Positions 27,211 through 36,116 of a stretch of DNA of 64,000 nucleotides are shown here, piece by piece. The position numbers and the translations under genes were made by a program. Numbering within the stretch: position 1 is the stretch's first letter; the number at the start of each line of letters is the position of its first letter. The notes beneath the pieces are model-generated. The model ran no database searches. It was not told the DNA's origin and saw only the letters and a program-made list of their open reading frames with translations. This DNA is from Herbaspirillum rubrisubalbicans (GTDB lineage Bacteria > Pseudomonadota > Gammaproteobacteria > Burkholderiales > Burkholderiaceae_D), in the NCBI RefSeq assembly GCF_003719195.1, contig NZ_CP024996.1, forward strand, positions 4,278,001 to 4,342,000, read 5' to 3'.

Positions 27211-27238
27211 GCAAAAAAAAAATGGGCATCTGCCCATC
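27211..27238 (-). terminator. Intrinsic terminator after rluB
   Basis: ATGGGCA/TGCCCAT stem (27222-27237). Read on the minus strand it is followed by ten T residues. It separates the scpB-rluB unit from the rimP operon. Confidence 0.85.
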
Positions 27239-27537
27239 TTTTGTTATCTCACGCAACTCGAGATCACACATCACGCGAACCACCGTACTTCCATCGTTCA
27301 TGGCGCAGGCGGATCTATCAATGATTTATCACATATGCGATTCGCGGCAGGTTGCGTTTAACTAACACATTATAACCGATACAGCTATGCGCAGCAATTC
27401 CGGAATGGTGTCAAATGTGCTCGAGGCGTCAAAAACGTCCATAAAAAACGTCATTGGCGCACTTCCTGCGAGCTTGCCAAGGGCAGCGGGGCTACACCGC
27501 AGCCTGCCCGATGCATTTCCACCGGGCAAGCCAGGCA
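27239..27537. other. Noncoding gap between rluB end and rimP operon
   Basis: About 300 bp between the terminator and the rluB stop. Read through on both strands, it shows no gene with ribosome site. It is the 3' untranslated part of the rluB transcript. A rimP promoter must lie between 27148 and about 27215, where no clear consensus is visible. Confidence 0.5.
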
Positions 27538-29580
27538 TCAGCGACCGCCGCGCCGGCGATTCATGCCTGGCAGGCCGCCCAGCATGAAGTTGGCGGCAGT
27601 ATTGCCACCACGCTGCGGGCGATTGCCGCGACGCTGGCCATTGCCGATATCGGGGAAGCCCAGCGCGGTCTGCAGCGGATCAGGCTGGCGGCTCTTGGGC
27701 TGGCCACCCTTGTTGCCACCACCGTAGTTGCCGCCATTGCCATAGTTGCCACCACCCTGGTTGCCGAAGTTGCCGCCATTGCGGCCCTTCTGCGGCCCCT
27801 TGTTCTGCATGGCGTTGCCACGCGGACCATTGCCGTTACCATTGCCCTGGCCCTTGCCGGCATGACCGCCGTTGCCGGACTTGGCTTCACCAGCCTGCTT
27901 TTCCAGGCCACAAGCGGCCATCAGGTTGCGCACGGCGTTTTCTTCCAGCTCTTCCCAACGACCACGCTTCAAGGTCTGCGGCAGGGTCATGGCGCCGTAG
28001 CGGGTACGGATCAGGCGCGAAACTGTCAGGCCGACCGCTTCGAACATGCGGCGCACTTCGCGGTTGCGGCCTTCGCCGATGGTCACGCGATACCACTTGT
28101 TGACGCCTTCACCACCACCATCGGCGATGCGCGAGAACTGCGCCGGGCCGTCATCGAGCTCCACGCCCGCCAACAGCTTCTGGCGCATCCCCTCTTCCAG
28201 CTCGCCCAGGGTCCGCACGGCGTATTCACGCTCGATGTTGTAGCGCGGGTGCATCAGGCGGTTGGCCAGGTCACCGGAGGTGGTAAAGAGCAGCAGGCCT
28301 TCGGTATTGAAGTCCAGGCGACCCACCGCCAGCCACTTGCCGGCCTTCATGGTCGGCAGGCGGTCGAACACGGAGCTGCGGCCTTCTGGATCGGAATGGC
28401 TGACGATCTCGCCCGCGGGCTTGTGATAGACCAGCACGCGCGGCGGGCGCTTGCTCACCTTGCGCTGGATCAGCTTGCCATTGATGCGCACGGCGTCGGT
28501 GGGCAGGATGCGCTGGCCGATGTGAGCCGGCTCGCCATTGACCGAGACGCGGCCAGCCACGATCAGCTCTTCCATGTCGCGGCGCGAACCCAGACCGGCG
28601 TCGGCCAGCACCTTGTGCAGTTTGGGGGCATCGTCCTCGGCGGTGAGATCGCGACGGCCATTCTTGCCGCGCATCTGGTGCGCCTGGCGGCCACCGGCCT
28701 TGGCACCTTCGTCGCGGTCGTAGGCTTCGGAGGTCACGTAGGAAAAGATGTCATCGACCGGCTCGTTCGCGCGCAGGCCCAGTTGCGGCGCCTTGGGCTT
28801 CTTGCCGTTCTTGTCGAAATTCTTCTTGCCTTGCTGGCCAGCCTGGCCGGCATGTGCATTGTTCTTGCCGAACTGGCCGCGCGGCTGGTGGCGCTCGGCG
28901 GGGACAGCATCGCCCTCCCCCTTGCCCTGGGCGGGAGCGGCTTCGGCACCACCGGCCGCAGCGCGTTGCGCAGCGCGGTTGTTGCGCAGTGCGCGCGGAC
29001 CACGCACCCCGCGGCGGGCTGGCTTGGCGCGATTGGGATCGACCGGCGCGTCCAGCAGCACGGGCGGCGCCACCACTTCCTCGCCCACGGTGACGATGAC
29101 CTTGGGCAGTTCGGGCGTGACCGGGGCCGGCGCTGGTGCTGCCGCTTCAGGTGCGGCGGCAACCTTGGGCTTGGCCGCGCGCTTGGGCTTGGCCGCAGGT
29201 GCGACAGGCACACTCTCCATGGCCAGGCTCAGTTGGGCCGGGGCCTCAGCCACAGGAGCTGCAGCAGCCGGCTCCACCTTCTTGGCGCGCGGTTTGGTGG
29301 CACGCGGCTTTTTCTCGGGCGCAACAGCCGGCTCGGTGGCGACCACCGCAGCAGGAGCCGGTGCGGCCTCATCGGCTGCGACCTTCTTGGCGCGCGGCGC
29401 ACGTTTTTTCGGTGCCGGGGCATTGGCGGCGTCAGCTTGCGGTGCGGCCGTAACCGACTCGACCGCAGCAGTCTCGGCCGCAGGCTTGCGGGTACGCTTC
29501 TTCACCGGCTTGTCGGATGCGGCGGCATCGGCCGCGGCCAGGTCGACCTGGGTGTCGTCTTTGGAACTAGTTGGCTTCAT
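27538..29580 (-). CDS. rluB: 23S rRNA pseudouridine synthase B, with long disordered extensions
   Basis: A 680-residue protein. The catalytic core is at roughly 320-570: S4-like domain ([20 protein letters not shown]), [20 protein letters not shown] with the catalytic Asp, and [20 protein letters not shown]. It modifies a uridine in the 23S peptidyl-transferase region. About 300 residues before the core are Ala/Pro/Lys-rich, and about 110 after it are Gly/Asn-rich, so it is far larger than E. coli RluB (291). The ATG lies inside the scpB end (14-bp overlap); an earlier frame start is rejected. Confidence 0.9.
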   Translation of the reverse strand: MKPTSSKDDTQVDLAAADAAASDKPVKKRTRKPAAETAAVESVTAAPQADAANAPAPKKRAPRAKKVAADEAAPAPAAVVATEPAVAPEKKPRATKPRAKKVEPAAAAPVAEAPAQLSLAMESVPVAPAAKPKRAAKPKVAAAPEAAAPAPAPVTPELPKVIVTVGEEVVAPPVLLDAPVDPNRAKPARRGVRGPRALRNNRAAQRAAAGGAEAAPAQGKGEGDAVPAERHQPRGQFGKNNAHAGQAGQQGKKNFDKNGKKPKAPQLGLRANEPVDDIFSYVTSEAYDRDEGAKAGGRQAHQMRGKNGRRDLTAEDDAPKLHKVLADAGLGSRRDMEELIVAGRVSVNGEPAHIGQRILPTDAVRINGKLIQRKVSKRPPRVLVYHKPAGEIVSHSDPEGRSSVFDRLPTMKAGKWLAVGRLDFNTEGLLLFTTSGDLANRLMHPRYNIEREYAVRTLGELEEGMRQKLLAGVELDDGPAQFSRIADGGGEGVNKWYRVTIGEGRNREVRRMFEAVGLTVSRLIRTRYGAMTLPQTLKRGRWEELEENAVRNLMAACGLEKQAGEAKSGNGGHAGKGQGNGNGNGPRGNAMQNKGPQKGRNGGNFGNQGGGNYGNGGNYGGGNKGGQPKSRQPDPLQTALGFPDIGNGQRRGNRPQRGGNTAANFMLGGLPGMNRRRGGR

Positions 29581-30523
29581 TCTTCGAATCTGGATGTGGC
29601 GGACGCGCGTCATCTTCCCGCTGATCGGCCCGCTCGGTGGTGTCGTTATGCTCGCCTGCCGCTTCGACGGCGGCCTCGTTGGCGTCTGTGCCAGTTACGG
29701 CAACGTCTTGCTCAAAAGGTTCTTGCACTGCTGGGGAAGCATCTTCACTGCCTGCAGCGCGCTCTTCCCCGGCGGCGGCTGCGATATCGGTGTGCTCGGC
29801 GGCTGGCGACTGCTCTGCCGGCTGCGTCTCTTCCATTTCGTTCACTTCTTTCACGTCTTGCGTGTCGGAAGCGTCGACGGTGTCAGCCTGGCCCTCCTGC
29901 GGCTCCTGCTCATCTTGCTCAGCCAAGGCGGCTACACCACCTTCGAGCGCCTGCAATTCCAGCAATGCGCCCTGGGCGGCAGCCTCGCCGCTGACCTGCT
30001 GCAGCGGCGGCAATTCTTCCAGCGAACTCAGGCCCAGGTCATCCAGGAACTTGCGGGTGGTGGCAAACAGTGCCGGGCGGCCCGGTACGTCGCGATGACC
30101 GATAGACTCGATCCAGCCCCGGTCTTCCAACATGCGGATGGTCTGGGTGTTGACCGCCACGCCGCGAATCTCTTCGATGTCACCGCGCGTGACCGGCTGG
30201 CGATAAGCGATGATGGCCAGCGTTTCCAGCGTGGCGCGGGTGTACTTGGGCGGCTTCTCTGGATTCAGGCGCTCCAGGTAGACCTTCATTTCCTTACGGC
30301 TCTGGAAACGCCAGCCGGTCGACAGGCTGACCACTTCCACGCCCTTGTCGGCCCAGTCGGCGCGCAGCTCTTCGAGCATCTGCCGGATGGTCTCGGCATT
30401 GATGTCGCTGCTCTCTTGGCTCTCGGGATCGACGTACAGCTTCTTCAGATCATTGATCGACAGGGGCTCATGCGTGCAAAGCAATGCAGTTTCGAGGACT
30501 TTCTTGGCCTCAGCAATATTCAT
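29567..30523 (-). CDS. scpB: Segregation and condensation protein B
   Basis: A 318-residue protein. The two winged-helix domains (residues 1-175) contain [40 protein letters not shown] and [15 protein letters not shown] [19 protein letters not shown]. ScpB is the kleisin-binding part of SMC-ScpAB condensin. The last 140 residues are an acidic Glu/Ala/Thr-rich tail not found in short ScpB proteins. scpA is not adjacent: the upstream gene is a GGDEF-EAL protein, so scpA must be elsewhere. Confidence 0.92.
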   Translation of the reverse strand: MNIAEAKKVLETALLCTHEPLSINDLKKLYVDPESQESSDINAETIRQMLEELRADWADKGVEVVSLSTGWRFQSRKEMKVYLERLNPEKPPKYTRATLETLAIIAYRQPVTRGDIEEIRGVAVNTQTIRMLEDRGWIESIGHRDVPGRPALFATTRKFLDDLGLSSLEELPPLQQVSGEAAAQGALLELQALEGGVAALAEQDEQEPQEGQADTVDASDTQDVKEVNEMEETQPAEQSPAAEHTDIAAAAGEERAAGSEDASPAVQEPFEQDVAVTGTDANEAAVEAAGEHNDTTERADQREDDARPPHPDSKNEAN

Positions 30524-30933
30524 GTACCACTCTTGTGCGTCTTGTTGTTAACAAAAGTTCGGCTTGCAGCGTGTCTCCGGCGCTACGGGTGCGACCAGCC
30601 AGGCCAACAGCCAGACCGAAACAGGCCAGGTGCGACAAGTCTTGCGCAGTGCTGGATGCGGCGGCGCTGCTGCCTTCCGGTGTTTGGAGATTGAATGAGC
30701 TGGAATCTAAGACCCGGGCAAATCGGCGTCGCGGAGGTATCGCGCTTTCGCAAAGCCGTCATGTCGCGGGGTTGCGGACGGCCGACCTGCACCTTTTCAA
30801 CTACCGGCCTTGCGTCATGGAGCCTTTATTGGCCGCACAGGCTGCGGCGGTCGGGGCGCAAGGCATAAAAAGTACTGCGCGGAGTGTAGCACAAAGATTT
30901 ACCGCGATGCAGCCTGTTGCACCCTACGGACAA
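30524..30933. other. Noncoding gap upstream of scpB
   Basis: A 410-bp stretch between the GGDEF-EAL gene and scpB, both leftward. Open frames inside lack ribosome sites and look like Arg/Cys-rich noise. It contains one good extended -10 promoter (30883-30891) for scpB-rluB and therefore a long leader of about 350 bases. No riboswitch family is recognised. Confidence 0.5.
30883..30891 (-). promoter_or_regulatory. Putative extended -10 promoter for scpB-rluB
   Basis: On the minus strand TGCTACACT at 30883-30891, an extended -10 with TACACT at 30883-30888. No good -35 is seen. Confidence 0.4.
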
Positions 30934-33099
30934 TTATTTGCATGACAGTACCTGAGCACTTGGCCCCTGACGGCTCATCCAGGCAGTGAAATCCTCGACG
31001 GCCATGGGCTTACCAAAGTAATAACCCTGTACTTCATCGCAGGCATTTTCCTTCAGGAAAGCATGTTGCTGCTCATCCTCGACGCCCTCGGCAATGACGC
31101 GCAGGTTCAGGATATGGGCCAGCGAAATGACGGCCTTGACGATGGCCGCACTATCGGCATCGCGCGCAATGTCGCGCACGAAGGACTTGTCGATCTTCAG
31201 CGCATCCACCGGGAAGCGCCGCAGGTAGGACAGACTGGAGTAGCCGGTGCCAAAGTCATCCACCGAAATCTGCAAACCCAGACGCTTCAAGGCGTGCAAG
31301 GTGGCCACGCTCTTTTCGGCATCCTTCATGACCACGTTTTCGGTGATTTCCAGCTCCAGGCAGGCCGCATCCAAGCCGCTTTGCGCCAGCACCCCGGAGA
31401 CGAAGTCGGGCAGGCTCTGGTTCAATTGCCGCGGCGACAGGTTGACCGCCACCGGAATGGGCGGCAAGCCGGCTTGCTGCCAACGCTTGTTCTGGTGGCA
31501 GGCGGTACGCAGCACCCATTCGCCAATGGGCACGATCAACCCGGCCTCTTCGGCAAAGGGAATGAAGCGGTCCGGCGGCACCATGCCCTGCTCCGGCGAC
31601 TGCCAGCGGATCAAGGCTTCGGCGCCGATGACGCGTCCATCCTTGAGGCTCAGCTTGGGCTGGTAATACAGCTTGAATTCGTCGTGGTCCAGCGCGCGGC
31701 GCAGGTTGATCAGCATTTCCAGGCGGTTGCTGACCTGGGTATCCATCCAAGGAGCAAAGAACTGGAAGTTGTTGCGCCCCTGCTCCTTGGCCCGGTACAT
31801 GGCGGAGTCGGCCTGCTTCAACAGGGTTTCCACATCTTTGCCATCAGCCGGATAGCGACTCACGCCAATGCTGGCGGTGATCTGGAGTTCGCGGTCGCCA
31901 GTCTGCCAGGGCCGTGCCACCGCCGCCAGGATGCGCTGCATCACCTCGGCGATGCCCAGCTCGCCCCCGGTCTGGTTCTGCAATACCAGCACGAACTCAT
32001 CCCCGCCCTGGCGTGCCACCATGTCAGTATCGCGCAGGCAGGCCTGCAAGCGCTGGGCCACCGCCTTGAGCAACTCATCGCCGACCTGGTGGCCCAGGCT
32101 GTCGTTGATGAACTTGAACTGGTCCAGGTCCACGAACACCACCGCCGTCAATCCACCCTTCTGGCGCGCCACCTGGATGGCGCGCTGCAGGTGTTCGTGC
32201 AGCATGTTGCGATTGGGCAACCCGGTCAGGGCATCGTGGGTGGCCTGGTGGCGCATTTCAGCTTCGTACAGCTTGCGCTCGGTGATGGCTTCCACCGTGC
32301 CTTCGTAGCAAACCAGCTTGCCGCTGTCGTCATAGACGGCGCGGGCGTTTTCGGAAATCCAGATGATGTCGCCATCGCGCCGGTACACGCGCGACTCGAA
32401 ATTGGAGACCGATCCCTCCCGCTCCATCAGGCGCATGAATTCGGCCCGGCGCTCGGGCTCCACGTAGAGCTGGTGGGTGATGTCGCGCAGGCCCACGATC
32501 AGATCCTCCGGCGAGTGATAGCCATAGATGCGCGCCAGTGCCGGGTTGACGGCAATATAGGTGCCATCGGGGGTGGTCTGGAACACACCCTCGATGGCAT
32601 TCTCGAAGATGCTGCGATACCGGCGCTCGGCTTCCTGCAAGGCGTGCGCGGCTTCCTTGCGCTCGGTCACGTCCTGCAGAAAGCCCTCCATGGCTTCCAC
32701 CTTGCCGGCTGCGTTGTAGAGCCCCACCCCGCGCTCCCACACCCAGCGCAGGCTGCCATCGGCGTGCACGATGCGGTATTCGATGTCGATGCGACGGCGC
32801 TCGCGCATACAGGCATCGATATGCTTGCGCACCATGGCACGGTCTTCCGGGTGGGTCAGCTGGAGGAAGGAGATGCGGCTATTGAGCAACAAATCCGCGG
32901 GCGTGTAACCGGTCAGGGCCTGGCAGCCATCACTGACGAATTCCAGGGTCCAGTGGGCGTCGTCGCGGCAGCGATAGACCATGCCATCGAGGTTGGCCAG
33001 CAAGGTTTCCAGCAGGCGCGGCGGACGCACCAGGGCCGTCACCGATTGACTCTGGCCGGCGTCGTGGCGACAGAGGGCGCGGGAAGCAACTGTTTTCAT
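30934..33099 (-). CDS. Cyclic-di-GMP signalling protein, PAS-PAS-GGDEF-EAL
   Basis: About 721 residues from the ATG at 33099; the frame is open to a GTG at 33165 that has no ribosome site. Two PAS domains (FVSDGCQALTGYTPADLLLN; FENAIEGVFQTTPDGTYIAV) precede a GGDEF domain with an intact RQGGDEFV active site and an EAL domain with GAEALIRW, ENVVMKD and VDDFGTGYSSL. Both activities may be functional: diguanylate cyclase and phosphodiesterase. No transmembrane segment, so it is cytosolic. The PAS domains probably sense a small ligand or redox signal. Confidence 0.93.
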   Translation of the reverse strand: MKTVASRALCRHDAGQSQSVTALVRPPRLLETLLANLDGMVYRCRDDAHWTLEFVSDGCQALTGYTPADLLLNSRISFLQLTHPEDRAMVRKHIDACMRERRRIDIEYRIVHADGSLRWVWERGVGLYNAAGKVEAMEGFLQDVTERKEAAHALQEAERRYRSIFENAIEGVFQTTPDGTYIAVNPALARIYGYHSPEDLIVGLRDITHQLYVEPERRAEFMRLMEREGSVSNFESRVYRRDGDIIWISENARAVYDDSGKLVCYEGTVEAITERKLYEAEMRHQATHDALTGLPNRNMLHEHLQRAIQVARQKGGLTAVVFVDLDQFKFINDSLGHQVGDELLKAVAQRLQACLRDTDMVARQGGDEFVLVLQNQTGGELGIAEVMQRILAAVARPWQTGDRELQITASIGVSRYPADGKDVETLLKQADSAMYRAKEQGRNNFQFFAPWMDTQVSNRLEMLINLRRALDHDEFKLYYQPKLSLKDGRVIGAEALIRWQSPEQGMVPPDRFIPFAEEAGLIVPIGEWVLRTACHQNKRWQQAGLPPIPVAVNLSPRQLNQSLPDFVSGVLAQSGLDAACLELEITENVVMKDAEKSVATLHALKRLGLQISVDDFGTGYSSLSYLRRFPVDALKIDKSFVRDIARDADSAAIVKAVISLAHILNLRVIAEGVEDEQQHAFLKENACDEVQGYYFGKPMAVEDFTAWMSRQGPSAQVLSCK

Positions 33100-33401
33100 A
33101 ACGACATCGTGTCTCCTGCCTGCATCCTGCCGGCAAGGGTGTGGTTGTGGAGTGGAGTCATGCACGGCACGCCCAATCCCCTCGGCGTGCGGCTGGATGA
33201 TTCACTCAAGCAATAAGGATGCCACTGGGCCAGTAACAGGCTTGTTCAGCGGCATGGCGGCCCTATTCGTCCTGATCGACCGGAAACACCCTTCACTTCG
33301 TCGCGCACTACGGTTGAGATTGGGCGTTAGAATCCTGCTCACCCTGTTGCTGGCCGCATCGGTCAGCGAAAGTTTCTTCATAACAACAAGTGGACTCTTC
33401 T

Positions 33402-34997
33402 ATGTGGGCAAATCGGTATTTCGTCTTCTGGGCTGTCGTTGCACTCACGCTGGCGCTGTTGGTCCTGTCCGCAGCCCACCTGCTGGATTGGGGCTGGGTA
33501 CTGATCCCCCTGGCCTTGACCGCCATCGGCATCCACGACTTGGTACAACAGCGCCATGCGGTCTTGCGTAACTATCCGCTGATCGGCCATTTCCGCTTCA
33601 TGTTCGAAGCCATCCGCCCGGAACTGCGCCAGTACTTCTTCGAAGATGAAATGGATGGCCGCCCGTTCTCACGCAAGAAGCGCAGCGTCGTCTACCAGCG
33701 CGCCAAGGCCGAAGTCGACAGTCGCCCCTTCGGCACCGAGATCGACATGCAGCAGGCCGGCCATGAATGGATAGGCCATTCACTCTCGCCCACCAAGATC
33801 GCCAGCCACGACTTCCGGGTCACCGTCGGTGCCGACCGCGCCCAGCCGTATTCGATGTCGGTCTTCAATGTCTCGGCGATGAGTTTCGGCGCACTCTCGG
33901 CCAATGCCATCCGCGCGCTCAACCAGGGTGCCAAGAAGGGCAATTTCGCCCACGATACCGGCGAGGGCTCGGTCTCAGCCTACCACCGTGAATTCGGCGG
34001 CGACCTGGTATGGCAGATCGCCTCCGGCTATTTTGGCTGCCGCAATGCGGATGGCAGCTTTAATGAAGAAAAATTCACAACCCAGGCGCAATCACCACAG
34101 ATCAAGATGATCGAGGTGAAGCTTTCGCAAGGTGCCAAGCCTGGCCACGGCGGCGTACTGCCGGCGGCCAAGATCACCCCGGAAATCGCCGCCACCCGCG
34201 GTATCCCGATGGGCGTGGACTGCATCTCGCCGGCCGTGCATTCCTCCTTCTCGACCCCGATCGGCTTGCTGGAATTCATCGAGAAGCTGCGCGGCCTCTC
34301 CGCTGGCAAGCCGGTCGGCATCAAGCTGTGCGTGGGCCATCCCTGGGAATTCTTCAGCATCGCCAAGGCCATGTTGAAGACCGGCATCGTGCCAGACTTC
34401 ATCACCGTGGATGGTTCCGAAGGCGGCACCGGTGCGGCGCCGCTGGAATTCGTCGATCACGTGGGGATGCCCTTGCAGGAAGGGCTGGTGATGGTACACA
34501 ACACCCTGGTGGGCATCGGCCTGCGCGACAAGGTCAAGATCGGCGCCAGCGGCAAGATCGTCACTGCCTTCGACGTCGCACGCACACTGGCGCTGGGAGC
34601 GGACTGGTGCAACTCGGCGCGCGGCTTCATGTTCGCGCTGGGCTGCATCCAGTCGCAAAGCTGCCATACCGACCGCTGCCCCACGGGCGTGGCAACCCAA
34701 AACGCCAATCGTGCTCGCGCCCTGGTGGTGCCGGACAAGGCCGAGCGCGTCTACCGCTTCCACCAAAGCACCCTGCACGCGCTGCAGGAACTGGTGCAGG
34801 CGGCCGGCCTGCCGCACACCTCGGCGCTGCGCCCGCATCACATCGTGCGGCGTATCACCGATCATGAGATCCAGTTGATGTCCAACGTGCTGAAGTATTT
34901 GCAGCCCAATGACCTGATCGACGGTAATTATCGCTATCGGGTCTATGAAAAGTTCTGGCCGATAGCCCGCGCGGAAAGCTTCCATCCCGAATTCTGA
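33402..34997 (+). CDS. Membrane-anchored glutamate-synthase-like FMN protein
   Basis: A 531-residue protein. Residues 5-45 contain two hydrophobic helices, and the rest is the FMN-binding glutamate synthase domain: NVSAMSFGALSANAIRALNQ, DGSEGGTGAAPLEFVDHVGM and GCIQSQSCHTDRCPTGVATQ, whose cysteines recall the 3Fe-4S cluster of GltB. It lacks the glutaminase domain, so it is a stand-alone family member of uncertain substrate. ATG 33402 with GGA eight bases before is preferred to the GTG four codons earlier. Confidence 0.85.
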   Translation: MWANRYFVFWAVVALTLALLVLSAAHLLDWGWVLIPLALTAIGIHDLVQQRHAVLRNYPLIGHFRFMFEAIRPELRQYFFEDEMDGRPFSRKKRSVVYQRAKAEVDSRPFGTEIDMQQAGHEWIGHSLSPTKIASHDFRVTVGADRAQPYSMSVFNVSAMSFGALSANAIRALNQGAKKGNFAHDTGEGSVSAYHREFGGDLVWQIASGYFGCRNADGSFNEEKFTTQAQSPQIKMIEVKLSQGAKPGHGGVLPAAKITPEIAATRGIPMGVDCISPAVHSSFSTPIGLLEFIEKLRGLSAGKPVGIKLCVGHPWEFFSIAKAMLKTGIVPDFITVDGSEGGTGAAPLEFVDHVGMPLQEGLVMVHNTLVGIGLRDKVKIGASGKIVTAFDVARTLALGADWCNSARGFMFALGCIQSQSCHTDRCPTGVATQNANRARALVVPDKAERVYRFHQSTLHALQELVQAAGLPHTSALRPHHIVRRITDHEIQLMSNVLKYLQPNDLIDGNYRYRVYEKFWPIARAESFHPEF

Positions 34998-35047
34998 AGA
35001 CAGCTTCATGACCAACTGGCGATAACAAGACCAGACGACAAGGCGAC

Positions 35048-35086
35048 AAAAAGCCCGCAGTTCATCGACTTGAACTGCGGGCTTTT
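35048..35086. terminator. Strong bidirectional terminator between convergent genes
   Basis: A 16-bp perfect stem: AAAAGCCCGCAGTTCA (35049-35064) pairs with 35071-35086 across a 6-base loop. A-run and T-run at the ends allow termination in both directions, serving the flavoprotein gene and the leftward tusA-like gene. Confidence 0.92.
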
Positions 35087-35139
35087 CCAATTCTGCCTGC
35101 CGGGTGGCCAGAGCAACGGCGGTGAGTCGGCAGGAGGGA

Positions 35140-35376
35140 TTACTTGCGCTTCATGAAGAAGATGAACTCGTGTTCATCGTTCTGCGATTGCTCCAACAGA
35201 TCGTTGCCGGTCTGCTTGGCAAAGGCCTGGAAATCGCGCACCGAACCGGTATCGGTGGCGGTCACCCTAAGCACCTGGCCGCTGGTCATGTCGGCCAAGG
35301 CTTTCTTGGTCTTGAGGATGGGCAGCGGACAGTTCAGACCGCGCGCATCGAGTTCCCGGTGGAATTGAATGGTCAT
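35140..35376 (-). CDS. tusA: Sulfurtransferase TusA family protein
   Basis: A 78-residue protein with the TusA/SirA motif LDARGLNCPLPILKTKKAL, where the Cys of CPLP is the persulfide carrier. It relays sulfur from a cysteine desulfurase to targets such as tRNA 2-thiouridine or molybdenum cofactor synthesis. The family includes paralogs with other roles. Single gene; the upstream neighbour ends 157 bp away. Confidence 0.85.
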   Translation of the reverse strand: MTIQFHRELDARGLNCPLPILKTKKALADMTSGQVLRVTATDTGSVRDFQAFAKQTGNDLLEQSQNDEHEFIFFMKRK

Positions 35377-35533
35377 TACTTCGACTCAAAATGGATCACG
35401 ACGAAAACGATTCTACTGCAAAATGCGCCGAGTTGATGCATTGCACAAGTTGTGTTGTTTTCGCCGCACTATGCTTGTGCAAAAGCGAGCATATTTCGAG
35501 ATTTGACAACCGGCGCGACTGTTGTCGTCCTGA

Positions 35534-36088
35534 TTACTTCTGGACCTGCGGCATGGTAATCGGCGTGCTCGATCCGGCGAATTCCACGTACTGTACCGGC
35601 AGATTACGTTGGCGCATCCAATCGGCCACGGCATGACCGGTCCCGGCCGGCCAGGGGCGTAAGTCGGCCGGATCGGACAGGCGATATTCCACCAACTCGG
35701 GCGAGAGCCGGATACTGCCGGTCGCCTTGACGTAATAAGCGATGATCAGCTCGTTTTTGCGCATGAATTCATAGACGCCGATCAGCTCGATATGCTGGGC
35801 GTCAAGGTCGGTCTCTTCCTTCAGTTCGCGAGCGATGCCCTGCTCGGGCGTCTCATCGCGCTCCATGAAACCGGTGATGAGGGCAAAACGCCCCTCGGCC
35901 CATGCCGCATTGCGCGCAGTGAGCATCTTGCCGTCAATCTCTACCAGCGCGGCCAGCACCGGCAGCGGGTTATCCCAATGGGTCCAATGCCCATCGGGAC
36001 AGGCCAGCCGCACCTTGCCGGCCTCGCCTTCATCGGCGCGCAGCACCAGCGATGCTGCGCAGACCGGGCAGAACTTGAACTGGCTCAT
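35534..36088 (-). CDS. NUDIX hydrolase with N-terminal zinc ribbon (NudC-like layout)
   Basis: A 184-residue protein from the ATG at 36088 (MSQFKFCPVCAASLVLRADE). The first 40 residues carry CPVC and a further CPDGH, a probable zinc ribbon. The NUDIX box is GFMERDETPEQGIARELKEE then TDL; its last Gly is Asp here, the metal-binding Glu are kept. The substrate is not predictable: a nucleoside diphosphate derivative such as NADH or ADP-ribose is likely. The stop of alaS lies 29 bp to the left side of its start. Confidence 0.85.
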   Translation of the reverse strand: MSQFKFCPVCAASLVLRADEGEAGKVRLACPDGHWTHWDNPLPVLAALVEIDGKMLTARNAAWAEGRFALITGFMERDETPEQGIARELKEETDLDAQHIELIGVYEFMRKNELIIAYYVKATGSIRLSPELVEYRLSDPADLRPWPAGTGHAVADWMRQRNLPVQYVEFAGSSTPITMPQVQK

Positions 36089-36116
36089 GATCGCTGCGGG
36101 CCAGGGCCGTTGGAAA

